Shown in pieces: positions 34,245 through 46,300 of a stretch of DNA of 64,000 nucleotides; position 1 is the first letter of the stretch, and every line of letters starts with the position of its first letter. The stretch is from NCBI GenBank assembly GCA_037127255.1, contig JBANSL010000014.1, forward strand, positions 65,921,646 through 65,985,645. The letters are read 5' to 3'. Below the pieces are notes generated by a model. That model was not told where the DNA came from and searched no databases. It saw only the letters and a program-made list of their open reading frames with translations. Position numbers and translations under genes: made by a program. Source of the stretch: Persicaria tinctoria (taxonomy: Eukaryota > Streptophyta > Magnoliopsida > Caryophyllales > Polygonaceae).

Positions 34245-35296
34245 GGAGAGTTTCTCTCTCCTAGGAGAGAGAAACTCCCTCTTGAGTACCCATTCCTTTG
34301 GGAATTCTACAAACCTCAACCATCCAAATCTGATTTTTGTGCCAAATCTTCATCCTCAACCTCAGATTTGTCGATACATATATCCCTTGTCAATCTGTTC
34401 TGGTTTTTTGGTCGATTGCTTCGTCTCTAGGGCCTGAACTCCGTCTCTGGTACATCCACCCTCGTGGCTTCTTCCGGATCTCGCCCCGTTGGTGAAATTG
34501 GGTTGGGGCTTCGGCCTTTTGGGGTGTCGGTTTCCTTCCCCTCCCGCCGGCCTCATCTTGCCGGTCCCTTGGCCGCCTCGTTACCCCTCTGTTGCGTCGC
34601 ATCCCCTATCGGGTTATCCCCTATCCGTCGTTGTCGTTGTCTCGTCGCCTGGGTGATTGCTGCTTGTCGTCGGCCTCGGGTTGCCGTCCTCCGGCGGTCA
34701 TCGGCTTCTTGGCTTCGGTGATGTGGTCCTCCCTCAGCGCCATTCTTGCTCGGACCCGTTTGTGGCCCGAGCTGGGTAGATCTGGACCCGTTTCCCTTGC
34801 TTTGGGCCCAAGGCTTTTGCCTTGGGCCCAAAGTGGCCCGATGTGGTAAAATTATAGGTTTTATTATTTTTAATAAAGGCATGTGGAGTGGTTTGGTGTA
34901 CCGAGTTACGTGTGGTACGGTGTGGCTTTGGGGCTAGTAGTTTTTGAGCGGTGTCCTTTCTTCTTTGTCGACGCGCGAGAGGTCGTGGACGTGATCGAAG
35001 CCTGAAGGCTCATTGTTTTGAGTCCAAATCTGAGGTTTCCACTTAGTTCCCCAGAGATTCTCTGCGTGCCTCTACCAACTGGCAGATGAGATGTCGCGCT
35101 CCGTTCCTGCTCTTGCATCGATTGTTTACTAGCCGCTTCCAATCTGTACTTATGTAATTTGGTTTTCTGCTCTGTTTTATGCCTTTGTCTTTGACTTGTA
35201 CTGACGGTTATCCGTCGCCGATTTTTTCGGCCTATCGACCAGCCGGGCCTGTCCGGCGCGTCGAATTTTTACCTAATAAAAAAAAAAAAAAAAAAC
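34245..35296 (+). mobile_element. Non-coding retroposon with 15-bp target duplication and poly(A) tail
   Basis: AACAAATGTCCTTGG (34230-34244) and AACAACTGTCCTTGG (35297-35311) flank it, 14 of 15 identical. It ends in ACCTAATA followed by an A run of about 17 (35279-35295). The body is clearly richer in G+C than its surroundings and has no conserved ORF. A perfect 30-bp palindrome centred on CCTAGG sits three bases from the 5' junction (34248-34277). A second perfect hairpin (15-bp stem, TTTT loop) lies at 34800-34833. Likely a LINE-mobilised RNA, such as a LINE-derived non-autonomous element or a retroposed transcript. The source is not recognised. Confidence 0.75.
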
Positions 35297-35311
35297 AACA
35301 ACTGTCCTTGG

Positions 35312-35519
35312 AACATAAATCAGTAAAACCGCTAAAGCATTTCTTTAAATTTTCAATAATAATTAATTATAATAATGTTTCAGTACATGATTTCACAATA
35401 ACCTTAATTCAAAGATTACATAGGTATATATATGGGGAAAAAAAAACTGATGGTACAAATCCTATGTATGTGGAGTAAGTGTCAACAACAACAACAAAAA
35501 AGACGGTAGAAATAAAAAA
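35312..35519. other. 3' flank of the cysteine-rich peptide gene
   Basis: Probably contains its 3' untranslated region. No other feature is seen. Confidence 0.35.
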
Positions 35520-36836
35520 TCATTCTTCTTTAATAACACAACAACACCTATGGGAATCAAGATCACAGTTATGAGAGCGATTAGGGTAGCCGTTTTTGAT
35601 GCAGAGGGTGGCACAGTCAGATTGGGTTTTGCATCCTCCCACGTATTTGCAGAACTCTTCCTCTACTGCTTCTCTTCGACTCTCTACATCATATCATCCA
35701 CATCCATTTTATTTATCCATCATCTTTTTTTACTTTCTGTTTTATATTAACAATAATTAATTCGTGTTTTCGATTTTAGTATATGATATCAAATAAAGAT
35801 TTATATATTTTCGACCTTTTTTTAAGAAGCAAAAAATTATACACTGTATATATTTTTTTAATATAATTTTATATTTATTAATAATAAGTACAAAATTATT
35901 TTTAAAATTAATTTTTTATATTTTTATATAGTTTTTAGCTTTTTAAAAATTGTATAAAAAGACTTGTATTTTTTAACGAAGAGAGTATCAGTCTCATATT
36001 CATATTTTGATAGAAATATCTAATAAGGATACGGAACCAAACCGACCCTAAGATATACTATTATGAAAAAGCTCAATCGTAAAAGATTCTCTACTAAGAG
36101 CTCATTTGGTTGACATTTCAAAAACTCATGAAGTAGAAATTCTTAGGAATTAAAGATAATACCAGCTTTTGGTTGATTTTTTTGTTACAGAAACACCCAG
36201 GAAGTTGAATTCCAGGGAATTTAAATTCCCCCATTTTGGAGGAAATGCACTTACCTACTCCCCTAGGTAAGTTCCACTTTTACCCTTTTTAATAGGAAAA
36301 TTCTATTAACCAAACGCAATTTCTCAATTCTTATGATTTTCAATTTATGAGAATTGAATTTCTAGGAACTATACTTTTCACATTTAACCAAATGAGCCCT
36401 AAATAAGGAAGCGACTCTAGAAATAAAAGCTAAAATAATAAATGAAAAAACCGATTAATAAATTTCAAATTCCTAGGAGAAAAGACAAAAGATAATCGAT
36501 GGAAATTAATTCCTTTCTTATAATTATAAGAATTTTTGTGGATTTAATTTGGTCTTAATCGTCATCGTTAGAACTGTCAAACCCTTCAAAGTAAAGCGTT
36601 TGAAGCTGTCGTTTGGTGTTGATTAGATTAGATTAGATGGAGATAATTAAGTTTATTTCTTAAAGAGGAGAAAAAAAGAGTGATTGCCAAAGAGGCAAAG
36701 AACTAATCTGCGGTGGTGGCGGTGGCGGCAGAGGTGGCAGTGGTGGTCGGAGATGAATCATATAATTACCTGCAGTAACAGCGGTAGCAATGACAAGGAA
36801 GGAGAAGAGGACAAGGAGAAGCTTCTTGGACGCCAT
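35520..36836 (-). CDS. Secreted defensin-like cysteine-rich peptide, two exons
   Basis: Exon 1 (36770-36836) codes a signal peptide, MASKKLLLVLFSFLVIATAV then TA. Exon 2 (35520-35683) codes a mature peptide with eight cysteines in the pattern C-x5-C-x5-C-x3-C-x11-C-x6-C-C-C, ending CVIKEE and TGA. The intron (35684-36769) has GT and AG ends, with phase 1 on both sides, and the total is about 76 residues. An intron just after the signal peptide, the CxxxC step and a late cysteine cluster fit plant defensin-like (DEFL/LCR) peptides, which are secreted and act in defence or signalling. The intron carries a 302-bp MITE. TATAAAA lies 63-69 bp upstream of the ATG. The exact subfamily and target are unknown. 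The cysteine spacing is a little unusual because of CCC in place of CxC. Confidence 0.8.
35820..35995. repeat. Degenerate Stowaway-like MITE half
   Basis: It ends ACGAAGAGAGTATCA, a worn form of the AACGGAGGGAGTA end, and shares the GTATAAAAAGACTTGTATTTTTTAACG style of interior with the intact element at 47555. It lies in the intron of the cysteine-rich peptide gene. Confidence 0.35.
36098..36399. mobile_element. PIF/Harbinger (Tourist-like) MITE in an intron
   Basis: The ends are GAGCTCATTTGGTT and, reverse-complemented, GGGCTCATTTGGTT, with a TAA duplication on both sides (36095-36097 and 36400-36402). It is 302 bp, non-coding and lies wholly within the intron of the cysteine-rich peptide gene. 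Confidence 0.85.
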
Positions 36837-36898
36837 TGACGCTATTTTCCTTCACCAACTTATTTTTATTTTTAATGTAGAATTTGTAAGAATGGGAA

Positions 36899-36905
36899 TT
36901 TTATA
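36899..36905 (-). promoter_or_regulatory. TATA box of the cysteine-rich peptide gene
   Basis: TATAAAA on the minus strand, 63-69 bp before the ATG, a normal distance for a short plant 5' leader. Confidence 0.5.
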
Positions 36906-36966
36906 GGTGGGAAAATGTGCTTAAAATAGGAATACTCTACCTATAGTAATTTCTTTTCTTTTTTCT

Positions 36967-36988
36967 CCCCCCCCCCCCCCCCCCCCCC
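36967..36988. repeat. Poly(C) run
   Basis: A run of 22 or so C residues about 130 bp upstream of the cysteine-rich peptide gene. Its length may be imprecise in any assembly. Confidence 0.85.
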
Positions 36989-37638
36989 TCTTGAGAATTT
37001 ATCGGTTAATGTTTGGTCGTTTTCTTTATTATGGTTTGCAACTATTAGCCTCCGGCACATCATACACGTGTTACAGTTTCTAAAGCTTGTTTGAATGTTT
37101 AGAAAAGTTGTTTCTATTGATCACGGAGGTTTTTAACAAAATTAAAGTATTTTATTGGTGGTATTTTTGTATCATTTTAATTATTTCCATCAATTAAAAC
37201 AAGTATATGAGTGTATCTAAGAAATTAACCAACAAAGAGAGACATGACTTTACACCAAATTACAAACCAAAAGTCCAGAACTATAATTTTATTTTTAAAC
37301 AAACATCCAAAAGGATACATTTTAGGCTTTACAGTTTACACAACAAACAAACAAATCACACAAAATACAACCACGACTTTACACCAATTTCTTTTTCTTT
37401 TTCTTTTTAAGAAAACAACCAGGAAAGGACAGATAGGGTAAAACTGTAAAAGCATGATAGTGTCCAGAAAAAGAATGACCTAAGCTAACGAATCTGTAAA
37501 GTAATTGTAAGTTTGTGACAGTGGTGGAGGTAAAAACAGGAAGAGAAGAAATAAAAAAAATCACTCTTCAAGTTCTGATACCAGTTTCAATACCAATATG
37601 AACAACCAACCTTGATTTTCTGAATGAGAAAGAAGGGC
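36989..37638. other. Spacer and villin 3' flank
   Basis: No gene is seen. The part next to 37639 should hold the villin 3' untranslated region. Short ORFs here are lysine/asparagine-rich chance frames. Confidence 0.4.
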
Positions 37639-40600
37639 TTAGAACAGATCAAACTTCTTCTTTTGGGCGTCTTGCTTCCATCTGGGTAACTTGTAAAATT
37701 GTTCCTTCGTCACTCCGAAAACTGTCTGAAACTCTTCATCGGATAAGTAGGACTAGACAAAGCGAGAAACACGAAAGACGTAAATGAATAGAACAACACA
37801 ATGGGATATACAGTATGTATTAACATAAGTGAGGCACGGACCTCTCTATGTTTGAAATCTATTCCAGAGACAGGAGTGGCAGATTTAGCCCTGAGTTGCT
37901 CGTATGTGAATGTGCTTGGAACGCCTTCGTCGGAAGCTTTTTCTTCTGGTTCCGCCTGCTCTTTTGGTTCGGACTCCTCTTCAATCCTTTCTGTTGTAGG
38001 TTCTACTGACTCTACAGTATCTGCACTTTCTGTTGCATCACTTTCTGGAACTTCTTGAGGTTCCTCGGCTACCTCTGAAGGCGGGTTTTCACCTTCTACT
38101 TGAGCTGCAGGAAAGTATCAACTTTTGTTATAGTTTGAACTGACTGGAATAAAAGGACTAAAAGTACAGTTTCCTTTATAACTAAGTAGATTGCATGGTG
38201 GCTGAATAGAGCCCACCAGATCTACTTCCTAGCACACACTCCATCACTTTGTAATGAAAAGGGGCCCTCTTGAGTCTTGTCGACAAACAAATTGTGAACA
38301 AGGAATAGGGGATAGTGTGCTAGGACACAATTTTAGTGGGCTCAAAAAGGTAAGACCCGAGATTTTATAAAACTTTGGATGGAGCATCATGAATGCAAAT
38401 ACCAAATTGCCACAAAGAGCACGGCAAGAACGTTGGTGAAGTAGGAAGAAAATGGGAAGCCACCAATAAGGCATCATTATATGACTGTTTGAAAGAATTG
38501 GAAATAATGTTGAAGTATTGAGCAAGATGAGAAGAATCGTAGCGCACCATCAGGGCTACTTCGTGGTGGTGTATCAGGTTTTGCTGACTTCTTTTCAGCA
38601 GTAAGGGCTGCTGAAAGAGCTGCCCAAGCAGCAGACCTTTGTGACCCCTCACTTTTAGTAGGTGTCCTAACAAGGGCAGGTTTTTTATCCGCAGATGGGT
38701 TAAAGGCAGATGATAAAGCAGCTAAAGCTTCAGCCCTTTGTCTTGCTCCATCTTGATTTGATCCATTTGGTTTACTAGGGCCCTGAAACAACAAAGGTAG
38801 TTGAAGCAATGAATCTATATCACAAACCGGCGGGAAAACAAGCAGGGAAAGAAAAGTAGTAAAATTACAGAAATTGATGACATGATATAAAATAACACGT
38901 TGGAATGAATAAGAGAGCCACACTCACAGGCTTATCATCAGAAGAGGGGTTGAAAGCAGACGATAGAGCAGCTAAAGCAGAAGCCCTCTGTGTAGCCCCT
39001 CCATGGCTTGACCCATTTGATTTATTTGCACTCTGCAATAATAAGTATTGTTTATTGTCAACTCATCCAGGAAAAAAATAAGAGTATAATGAATATCCTT
39101 CAGGTTAACAATCAAATTTGAATGTGTTCAGCTTATATGCTCCATCTGTAGGCCTCAATTTGCAAATGCATGAGAAGCATAAATAGCACAATTAACCCAT
39201 CATAGTCCGTACAGAAGAAACCATCCCTTTCCAAATATCCAATTTCAATGTAGAAGACATGAAAGGAAAAGGAGAGGGAAAGCACAAGGAAAAATAAAAG
39301 GAAAGTGAAAACAAAAATCTAAAGACCAGCTTATGGAGAAAACAAACTAAATATAGTTGATTTTGCAACCTTACCTCTGCAGCAGCATGGCCTACGCCAA
39401 GTAATAAGACAACCTTTTTCTGAAATGAGTTTCCTTGAACCTATGTCATGAAAACCCTTGTAAGAAACTTGGAATATCCATAAATCAATAAACTAAAGCC
39501 AAAAAAGTGATGCAAGGATCTTTGAGTCCTCAACAGATTGATAAATATAAACACACTATCCTTTTTACCGACTTTGATCCATCTATCTGAAATAGGGGTG
39601 TTTTTAGAGGTAGGATTCAGATAATTCTCGAGATATTCATATAAACAACTCTAGAAAATTCTTATAATGACTACCCTAAATAACATATCATTCAATCATA
39701 ACTCATGGTTCTGAAATAACATCAATTTAAGAGATAAAAAATGATCATACGGTCGCTTTAGCTGGGTCCCAGGAGAAATATGCAGTGAAGAAGCATGGTT
39801 CGTTTCCTTCACTAATCTTGTACAACGGAACTTGTGGGGACAATCCATCCAGTGAAGTAGCTAAGGCAACATATTTCTGCAAGGTAATACAGATGTTAAG
39901 AATGCTCACCTAACGGTGCTGCTAAGTTGTATGCAATGCTGAGATTCTGAGATCATGCATACCTCTCCTATTTCAAAAGCACTCTGCTTCTCCTTTGGAT
40001 CCACTGACTGACCAACCCAGACAAAAACCTCGGCATAGGTATCAAATATCAACATATCCTCAGTCAACAAATCATCTTGCGTAAAGTTGAATATCTCTTC
40101 GACCTGAAACTTTCCTAGGGGTCCAAGAAGAAGAAGAGAAAAGTTAACATGTAAGAACTACAGGAATTTAACCATTAATATAGCTAAATCACAAGGAAAT
40201 ATTAAAAATTGAAACCTCTATTGAATGTGTACGAATATAGATGAGGATCTCTCGTAATGTTGTGTGACTCATTTTTGCTAGCATAAAATTCCTTTCCACC
40301 AAGTGCAGCCCAGAAGATAGAATTTTCAGTTCCTTCTTTAGCATGCTTCGGATGACTCCCAGGCTAGAAGTGAAAAAAAGAGCAGCGGAAGATGAAGCAG
40401 CTTAAGCCTTGAGTATAAATATATTCTTTTACTTTATAATACATAAGGCAGGATATTTCCATATTGATTGCAGTTCCTAGAATTTTATGAGTCAGGCTTT
40501 AAAACTGTATTAAGGTTATGAAAGCTCAAGACATTCTAATACTTTCTAAATGGTTCTATTATTTGACAATTGCCCAATTAAGGGAGCTGGAGGTATACAA

Positions 40601-43600
40601 TGGCACAATGCAACCTGACACTGGATATGAGAGAGCCAGTATTGGCACCGACACTTGTAGGGTACTATTATGTGCATATTTGTAAATCCCGTCTTCAACC
40701 CTCGTCTCTTGCCCATGACCAACTTTATCTTAATTCTACACCTTATATCATGAATTCATGCAAACAAATTTATGTCTGCTACTTCAGATCTTAGGAACAT
40801 ACAGTATAGATTATAGAAAAAATTCTGGTGCTTAAAATACAATAGATATATTTTTTCAGATATTCCTTATAGCTCCATGAAAAAGGATCAGGACACAGTG
40901 ATGAAAAATAATGGTTGCATCGAGAGACTACCTTCAAAATCTCAGCCACCTTAACAGCCAACTGTTGTTGCTCAAAAGGACTTTGGTTCCCTTGCCATAC
41001 AAAAACTGATGTTCCAGTTTGTAGGACATAGCACGCATATGAATTCAATGATGCTGCCACCTGACATTTGAATACCTTGTCAGTCAAAGGGAAATGAGTT
41101 TGATGGTCAATTCACAATTCTCAGTTTCTCACAACTACAAGAACACAATGATGTTGTGACTACACATTTGGATTACAAAATAATCCAATGAGAAATATGA
41201 AGGATGCCTTTATTGAGACAGATAAAGTGCAAACAATAGCTTGTAAGAAGCTAGGCAAGATTTCACCCTGGGATGGAAGGGAAGACTCCGCCACTGGAGA
41301 GAGTATCTTACATCAGGATTACAGCAATACTCTTCAGTTAAAAAAGAGATACACTAAGGAATTATTACTTACCACTTACGATAAATCAAAGAAGTGATGA
41401 CAAAGTAGTCTTAACATGGCAGAATTGTGAAATATTAGCAGCCATGAGCTGATTATCTTGAGATTAGAAGCGATTCAATTGTACTGGTGAGAAAATTAGA
41501 TTTTCTTAGAACATATACCCCCAACCCAACTAGTGACAAATAAAGATCAATACCACGTCAACTTGAACAGCTCTACTGTTATGTGAAGATGCTCCAGAAA
41601 GCTGGAAAAGAGCAACACTATCACTAGCATAAGTTCCATCATCTGATGCTTCTCCCAGTGACTTTTTATAACCTGAGCTCAAACCCCCCTGTTAGAAGTG
41701 AAAATGTCAGGGAAAACAATGGAGTTAGTTAAGGTCATGCAGAGAGGTGAGACGGATAATATGAGATTCACCTTCAAGTGAATCGCATTACCTTAAGCAC
41801 GATCATAGGCTCAAAAAGTGCAAGAAATTGAGGTGGTTCTTTTCCTTGGAATATGCGGCCCTGCAAATAAAAATGTATCAATGTGGAAATGTACCAAATG
41901 CAATCCATTGATATCGTGACAAAGAAGACTGATACCTGAACAGGTCTTCCTTTCAGAGCATTGGACATAGTTTTAACCAGCTGCGCAGCCATCTTTTGCT
42001 CCTCCTAAAGATGAAGAATACCATCACAATCATTGTATATAATACGAAGCTACATAATAATCTAGATAATCATAACAATTAAATCATACAAACTTCAAGG
42101 AAAAAGAACAGGAATTGAACTAATGAGTGTTGATTTAAAATAAAAGAAAAAAGAACTCACGAAAAAAGACTCCAGATAAACAATATTGCTCCGTTTTCTT
42201 TGTTCATATAGTGTATCCCAGGCGGGATACACAAGGTTTTTGTTGTTGTTGTTGAGTATATAGTGTGCCAGATTATTTCTAAAAGCAATACTACTTATTT
42301 CTCCATGCATTGTATCAGGCATACACACGGAGAAATTTTTATAGCAATGAGACAGCAGATTGAAGTCTCACCTCAACACTATCCTTCCCAACCCACCAGC
42401 ACAAGTAGTAATCCTCCTTCTTATCACTGGATGGGTAGGCATACAAAATGATGTAGCAATCACCACTATAAAATTTGCCAATATGCTCTTTGGGTACTGG
42501 AGTCTTGGCACTATCATCAATGCGCCATACCTAGGAACAACAGCATTAGCAGACAATACAAAGAAATAAGCAGTCAGTCATTATTGTTACCACCTCAATT
42601 TTTCCACCAGGTGCAAGCAGTGGAGGGACTTCTTCATTTACAGGAGCACTTTTTGTTGCACCTTTGACACCAACTCCTTGCTGCTTCAGAAAAGCTAAAA
42701 GAGGAAAGAAAAAATTACTTTACCAGACGCACACAAAATCCAGGACATAATCTCCAAAAAGAGCAGAACCACACCTGATACTTTTCCTCTTCCTTCTTCA
42801 GGGGCACTAGCTGATACTGATCCCGCTGTCCAGGAGTCAAAGTGAGACTTAAACGAATGCGGCTCATACCCTTGAATAACCCGAGTTACACGGGTTGCTT
42901 TTGGTCTGTTTTGGTTGGAGAGAAGATCCTGGGGGAAGGTGGATCATAATAAGAATATGAAATCACATTTTGAATACAAAGGAAAGGGTGCGTAGAAGTT
43001 ACAACTTTACAAAGGATTGTTGTTATATTTTGAATATGAACGAAAAGACACTAGAACATACATCAGCAGCTTGGGATGCTGATTTCCTCTCTTCCACTTG
43101 TGTAGCTCGCCCAACCCAAACATATATCTCGTCACCGCAGTCTAGTAAGTAGCATTTATCATTTTCCAGCATCCCCTTGGAAAGTTCACCTTCTAAGGGA
43201 TCTATCTGGCCATTAACAACGCTACAAAAATCAAAGTGAGAAATCAAAACCAGTTATGCATGTTGTACAAAAGTTTATAATCAAACACTCGGACTAGTTA
43301 ATTATGAAGCAGATTAGTCATTAGGTTACTGTTTTCCCTACGTCTGATGTGTGGAGAAGATTGATTTATTTAATTATGGAATGTCCAGTACGATTGAGGG
43401 ATAAGAAAAAGCCCAGTCTCTTCTTTATTCATGCAAGGAAGGGATTAACCCCATGCTTTGACCATGGTATCCAAAAACCTTATCTGATATATCATTTAAA
43501 AAGAAATGGCATACAATGACAATACCTGTAAAGCTTGGCAGGTGTAGGTTCTGGAATAGCGTCATCATCAGTGGCAATCTTTTTGCCAATAGGGGCAAAA

Positions 43601-45435
43601 CCACCAAAAGTGACCCAGAATTCACCAGAATCTGACTCGGTTTGTAGGTTTCCATCATCTAGTGTTTGACAAGCACAAGTGCCCAAATATCAAGACAGAG
43701 TAAAATAGAACATCAACAACTGCAGAGACAGCACACTGCAAAAGGCATGCTTTCTTACCAACAATTGCAACATCACACTTCCCTCCATGATATGTATCCT
43801 TGAGAAATTGAATTACTTCCAATGCTTTGGCTCTTTCTTGGATATTGGAGGTCTCACCATTGAATTGAAAAATCTTATCCTTGGTGTCCAGAATGAACAC
43901 ATCGTCATGATTCAATGAGGATCTTGAAAAAGGAACCTGCATGAGCAAAATAATGCACATCATTCCAAATTCCAGTAAATTTTAGTTTAGCTGCCAATTA
44001 ACCAAAACCAGCCAACACCAGTAATACCTGCTTCACTTTAACAGTCCTTTTCCCATTGCAGATATATAACTTTGTTTCAAACTCCTCTTCCTCCGGTTTC
44101 TTGAATCCAGAAGCAACTCCACCTTCCAGAGGTATGATACACGGCTTAAAATATGACAAAAATTTGTCAGACTCGTGCCCTTGTAATTCTCTATACTGCA
44201 CAGCCTTTCCTCCGAGACAATCGTCCAGTTCAACTGTCTTGATAGCTGCAGTACCAGCCTCATCCTAGGATATAGGAATCAATATTGGAAACCATCATTC
44301 AATGAATGAAGTAGTCGATTGAAAAGAAAAGAAAGAAATACTATATACTTACTTGGCTAGTATCCTTTCCCAGCCAAAAATGTACATCATATAAATAAGC
44401 ACCTCCCTTACCGGGGCTTGTCTGCATAAATACAAGCCAAATTAGCTATGACAAGCTTGTACATACTAATTCCTCCGGACAATTTAGAAACGCCATAATG
44501 TCTATTACCACAAAAGACATAAACTACTTCAAGAACATTTTCATCTATGATAAGATCATGCTTGGATGATAGGAACCTGCAATTGCTTCCCTACATTTTC
44601 AAGGCTTTATTAAAATATTAAAAGTTTCATTGCAAAAAAGAATAGGCAATAAGAGAGACTTAATCATCAAACTCTGTGAAAAAAGAAGTACAGATAATTC
44701 TGAGTACAGAATTGGTTGAACAATATGAGGGATGGATGGAGGGTATCCACAACTAAAATTCAATCTAATAAAAAAACTATTTGATTTTTTCATAGGAAAC
44801 ATATACTCTGCCACTCATGTGCGTCATCTTTTATTATTTATTTGTTGTTATTTCTACCCACTAGAAGATATTGCAGAGCTAATATAGTTATATGCAATGT
44901 AAAACCTAATCAAGATGAGACAATATGAAAGAAGGGCTTGATTAGAGGTTAGTTAAGTGAACACAAACCTGCAAGATGATATAAGAATCTCCTGTGTAGA
45001 ATTTACCATAATCAGACTTTGGCAAGGGCACTGGTTGAAAGTTTTCAATTCTCCATATCTCAGTCCCGCTAAAATGAGTTAAGGCTAAAACTGCATACTA
45101 TATACAGTAAAACTGACATAGCAATTTATTTCTCAATGATCAAAAGCTTCTTCAAAAACAATAATTTGCCAAGATAATTTTATTTCAAAATAAGATTACT
45201 TAACAATTTCAGAATGGGTTAGGTTTCAAATAGTTGTGCTGTACAGATACTATAAAGAAAGTACAGTAAGAAATTATGATTTTCAGAACATGTTCTCTCT
45301 TTTCCAACTTCTAATGCTTTCTATTTATAGCTACTTAATCCATTGTCATTTCAGTTGTATTCCAATGTAGAAAGGATACATCTTTTGACCAGCTCCTTGA
45401 AATGCTGGCTCTGTAACCTTTGATGAGCTGGTCAT
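37639..45435 (-). CDS. VLN3: Villin, VLN2/VLN3 class actin-binding protein
   Basis: Villins cap, sever and bundle actin filaments under calcium control in the cytoplasm. Start ATG at 45435; coding exons: 45380-45435, 44969-45068, 44353-44421, 44028-44264, 43759-43936, 43526-43658, 43062-43221, 42775-42928, 42594-42694, 42372-42530, 41936-42004, 41792-41860, 41557-41688, 40932-41060, 40216-40363, 39963-40114, 39751-39876, 39375-39440, 38928-39032, 38548-38782, 37842-38104, 37639-37752. They sum to 2955 bases, about 984 residues, the usual length. The six gelsolin repeats are visible ([65 protein letters not shown]). A low-complexity linker with repeated [15 protein letters not shown] follows, then a headpiece ending [17 protein letters not shown]. 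The linker repeats and [20 protein letters not shown] point to VLN2/VLN3, not VLN4. Which of the two is uncertain. A non-coding first exon ends near 46215. Confidence 0.93.
42214..42257 (+). mobile_element. 44-bp stub of an RTE-type LINE in a villin intron
   Basis: ATATAGTG is duplicated exactly on both sides (42206-42213 and 42258-42265). The insert ends TTTTTGTTGTTGTTGTTGAGT, the (TTG)n tail seen on the larger RTE copy at 8.7 kb, and starts with a small hairpin (GTATCCC AGGC GGGATAC). It is an extreme 5' truncation. Confidence 0.7.
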
Positions 45436-46214
45436 ATCTACAATCGTTCAATATTTCTGCAAAGGCAAAAGATGATTACAAGTTGACAATCCTCCACACA
45501 ATGTTGCTTGATGCTAGATAAGTGGCACCTGCACAGGGAGAAAAGGAAAATAATCACAGTGCAAACAATGTACCATAGGCCATCAACACAGCAGGACCTA
45601 TTGCAAAGTCAAATACTAACCAAAAAAAGGCCATTCACAAAAAGAGTAACGCATCAGCTTAGTTTAAGAGACTATATTACTGGACTTACAATTATGGATT
45701 TGGAAGATGATGATAAATATTTTTTGAAGATAGACACGAAAAAAATAGGTAAAAGAGGACCAATGCGACCAAGCAAAACTATAAAATTACATAATCCACG
45801 TTCTAGCAGAAATTCCATATAGTTTGATTCGATCATCCGCAAACACATCACATAAAAAAATAAAAACTCTCCAGGATCCAACTTATAGATCATAGCTAGC
45901 CCCCATGCACTAACAAGAACAATAAAGTTTTCAGAAATCTAAAAGTCAACTCAATTGTTTCCCGTACACAAGCAGACAGTCAACAGGCTTACAGGCAAAA
46001 ACTGGCAATCAAAAGACACCACGGACAACAGATCAAAATCCAATCACTACGATTGAGCGAAAATTGAGACACTGTAACTCGCAGGAATGAAATATCCACT
46101 TCAAAGGTCAAAACAAAATGATCGAATCGAGAGGGATCTGAACGAATTGACGATCACCGATCGATGAAATTAGAAAACCGAAAACAGTATGAAATATGAC
46201 GGTCAACAACCAAC

Positions 46215-46300
46215 CTGAGAGGATTCAACTCTCTCTATCTCTCTGAATTCCGACGAAGAAGGAAGCGAGATATGGGAGCCGAAGACGTGGCGATGGTGGA
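46215..46300 (-). promoter_or_regulatory. Villin 5' untranslated exon and core promoter region
   Basis: On the minus strand, GAATCCTCTCAG followed by GTTGGTTG is a good donor at 46214-46215, and the leader rejoins at 45456 after TTTGCAG. The intron (45457-46214) is thus in the 5' untranslated region, a common arrangement in plant villins. Upstream (46380-46460) is rich in GAGAGA/TCTCTC. The transcription start cannot be fixed. Confidence 0.5.

Noticed and set aside
34464..34937. ORFs on both strands in GC-rich DNA
   Set aside because: They lie within the poly(A)-tailed retroposon, disagree between strands and show no family motif.
45508..45822. 104-residue plus-strand ORF
   Set aside because: Falls in the 5' untranslated intron of villin on the opposite strand and has no conserved feature.
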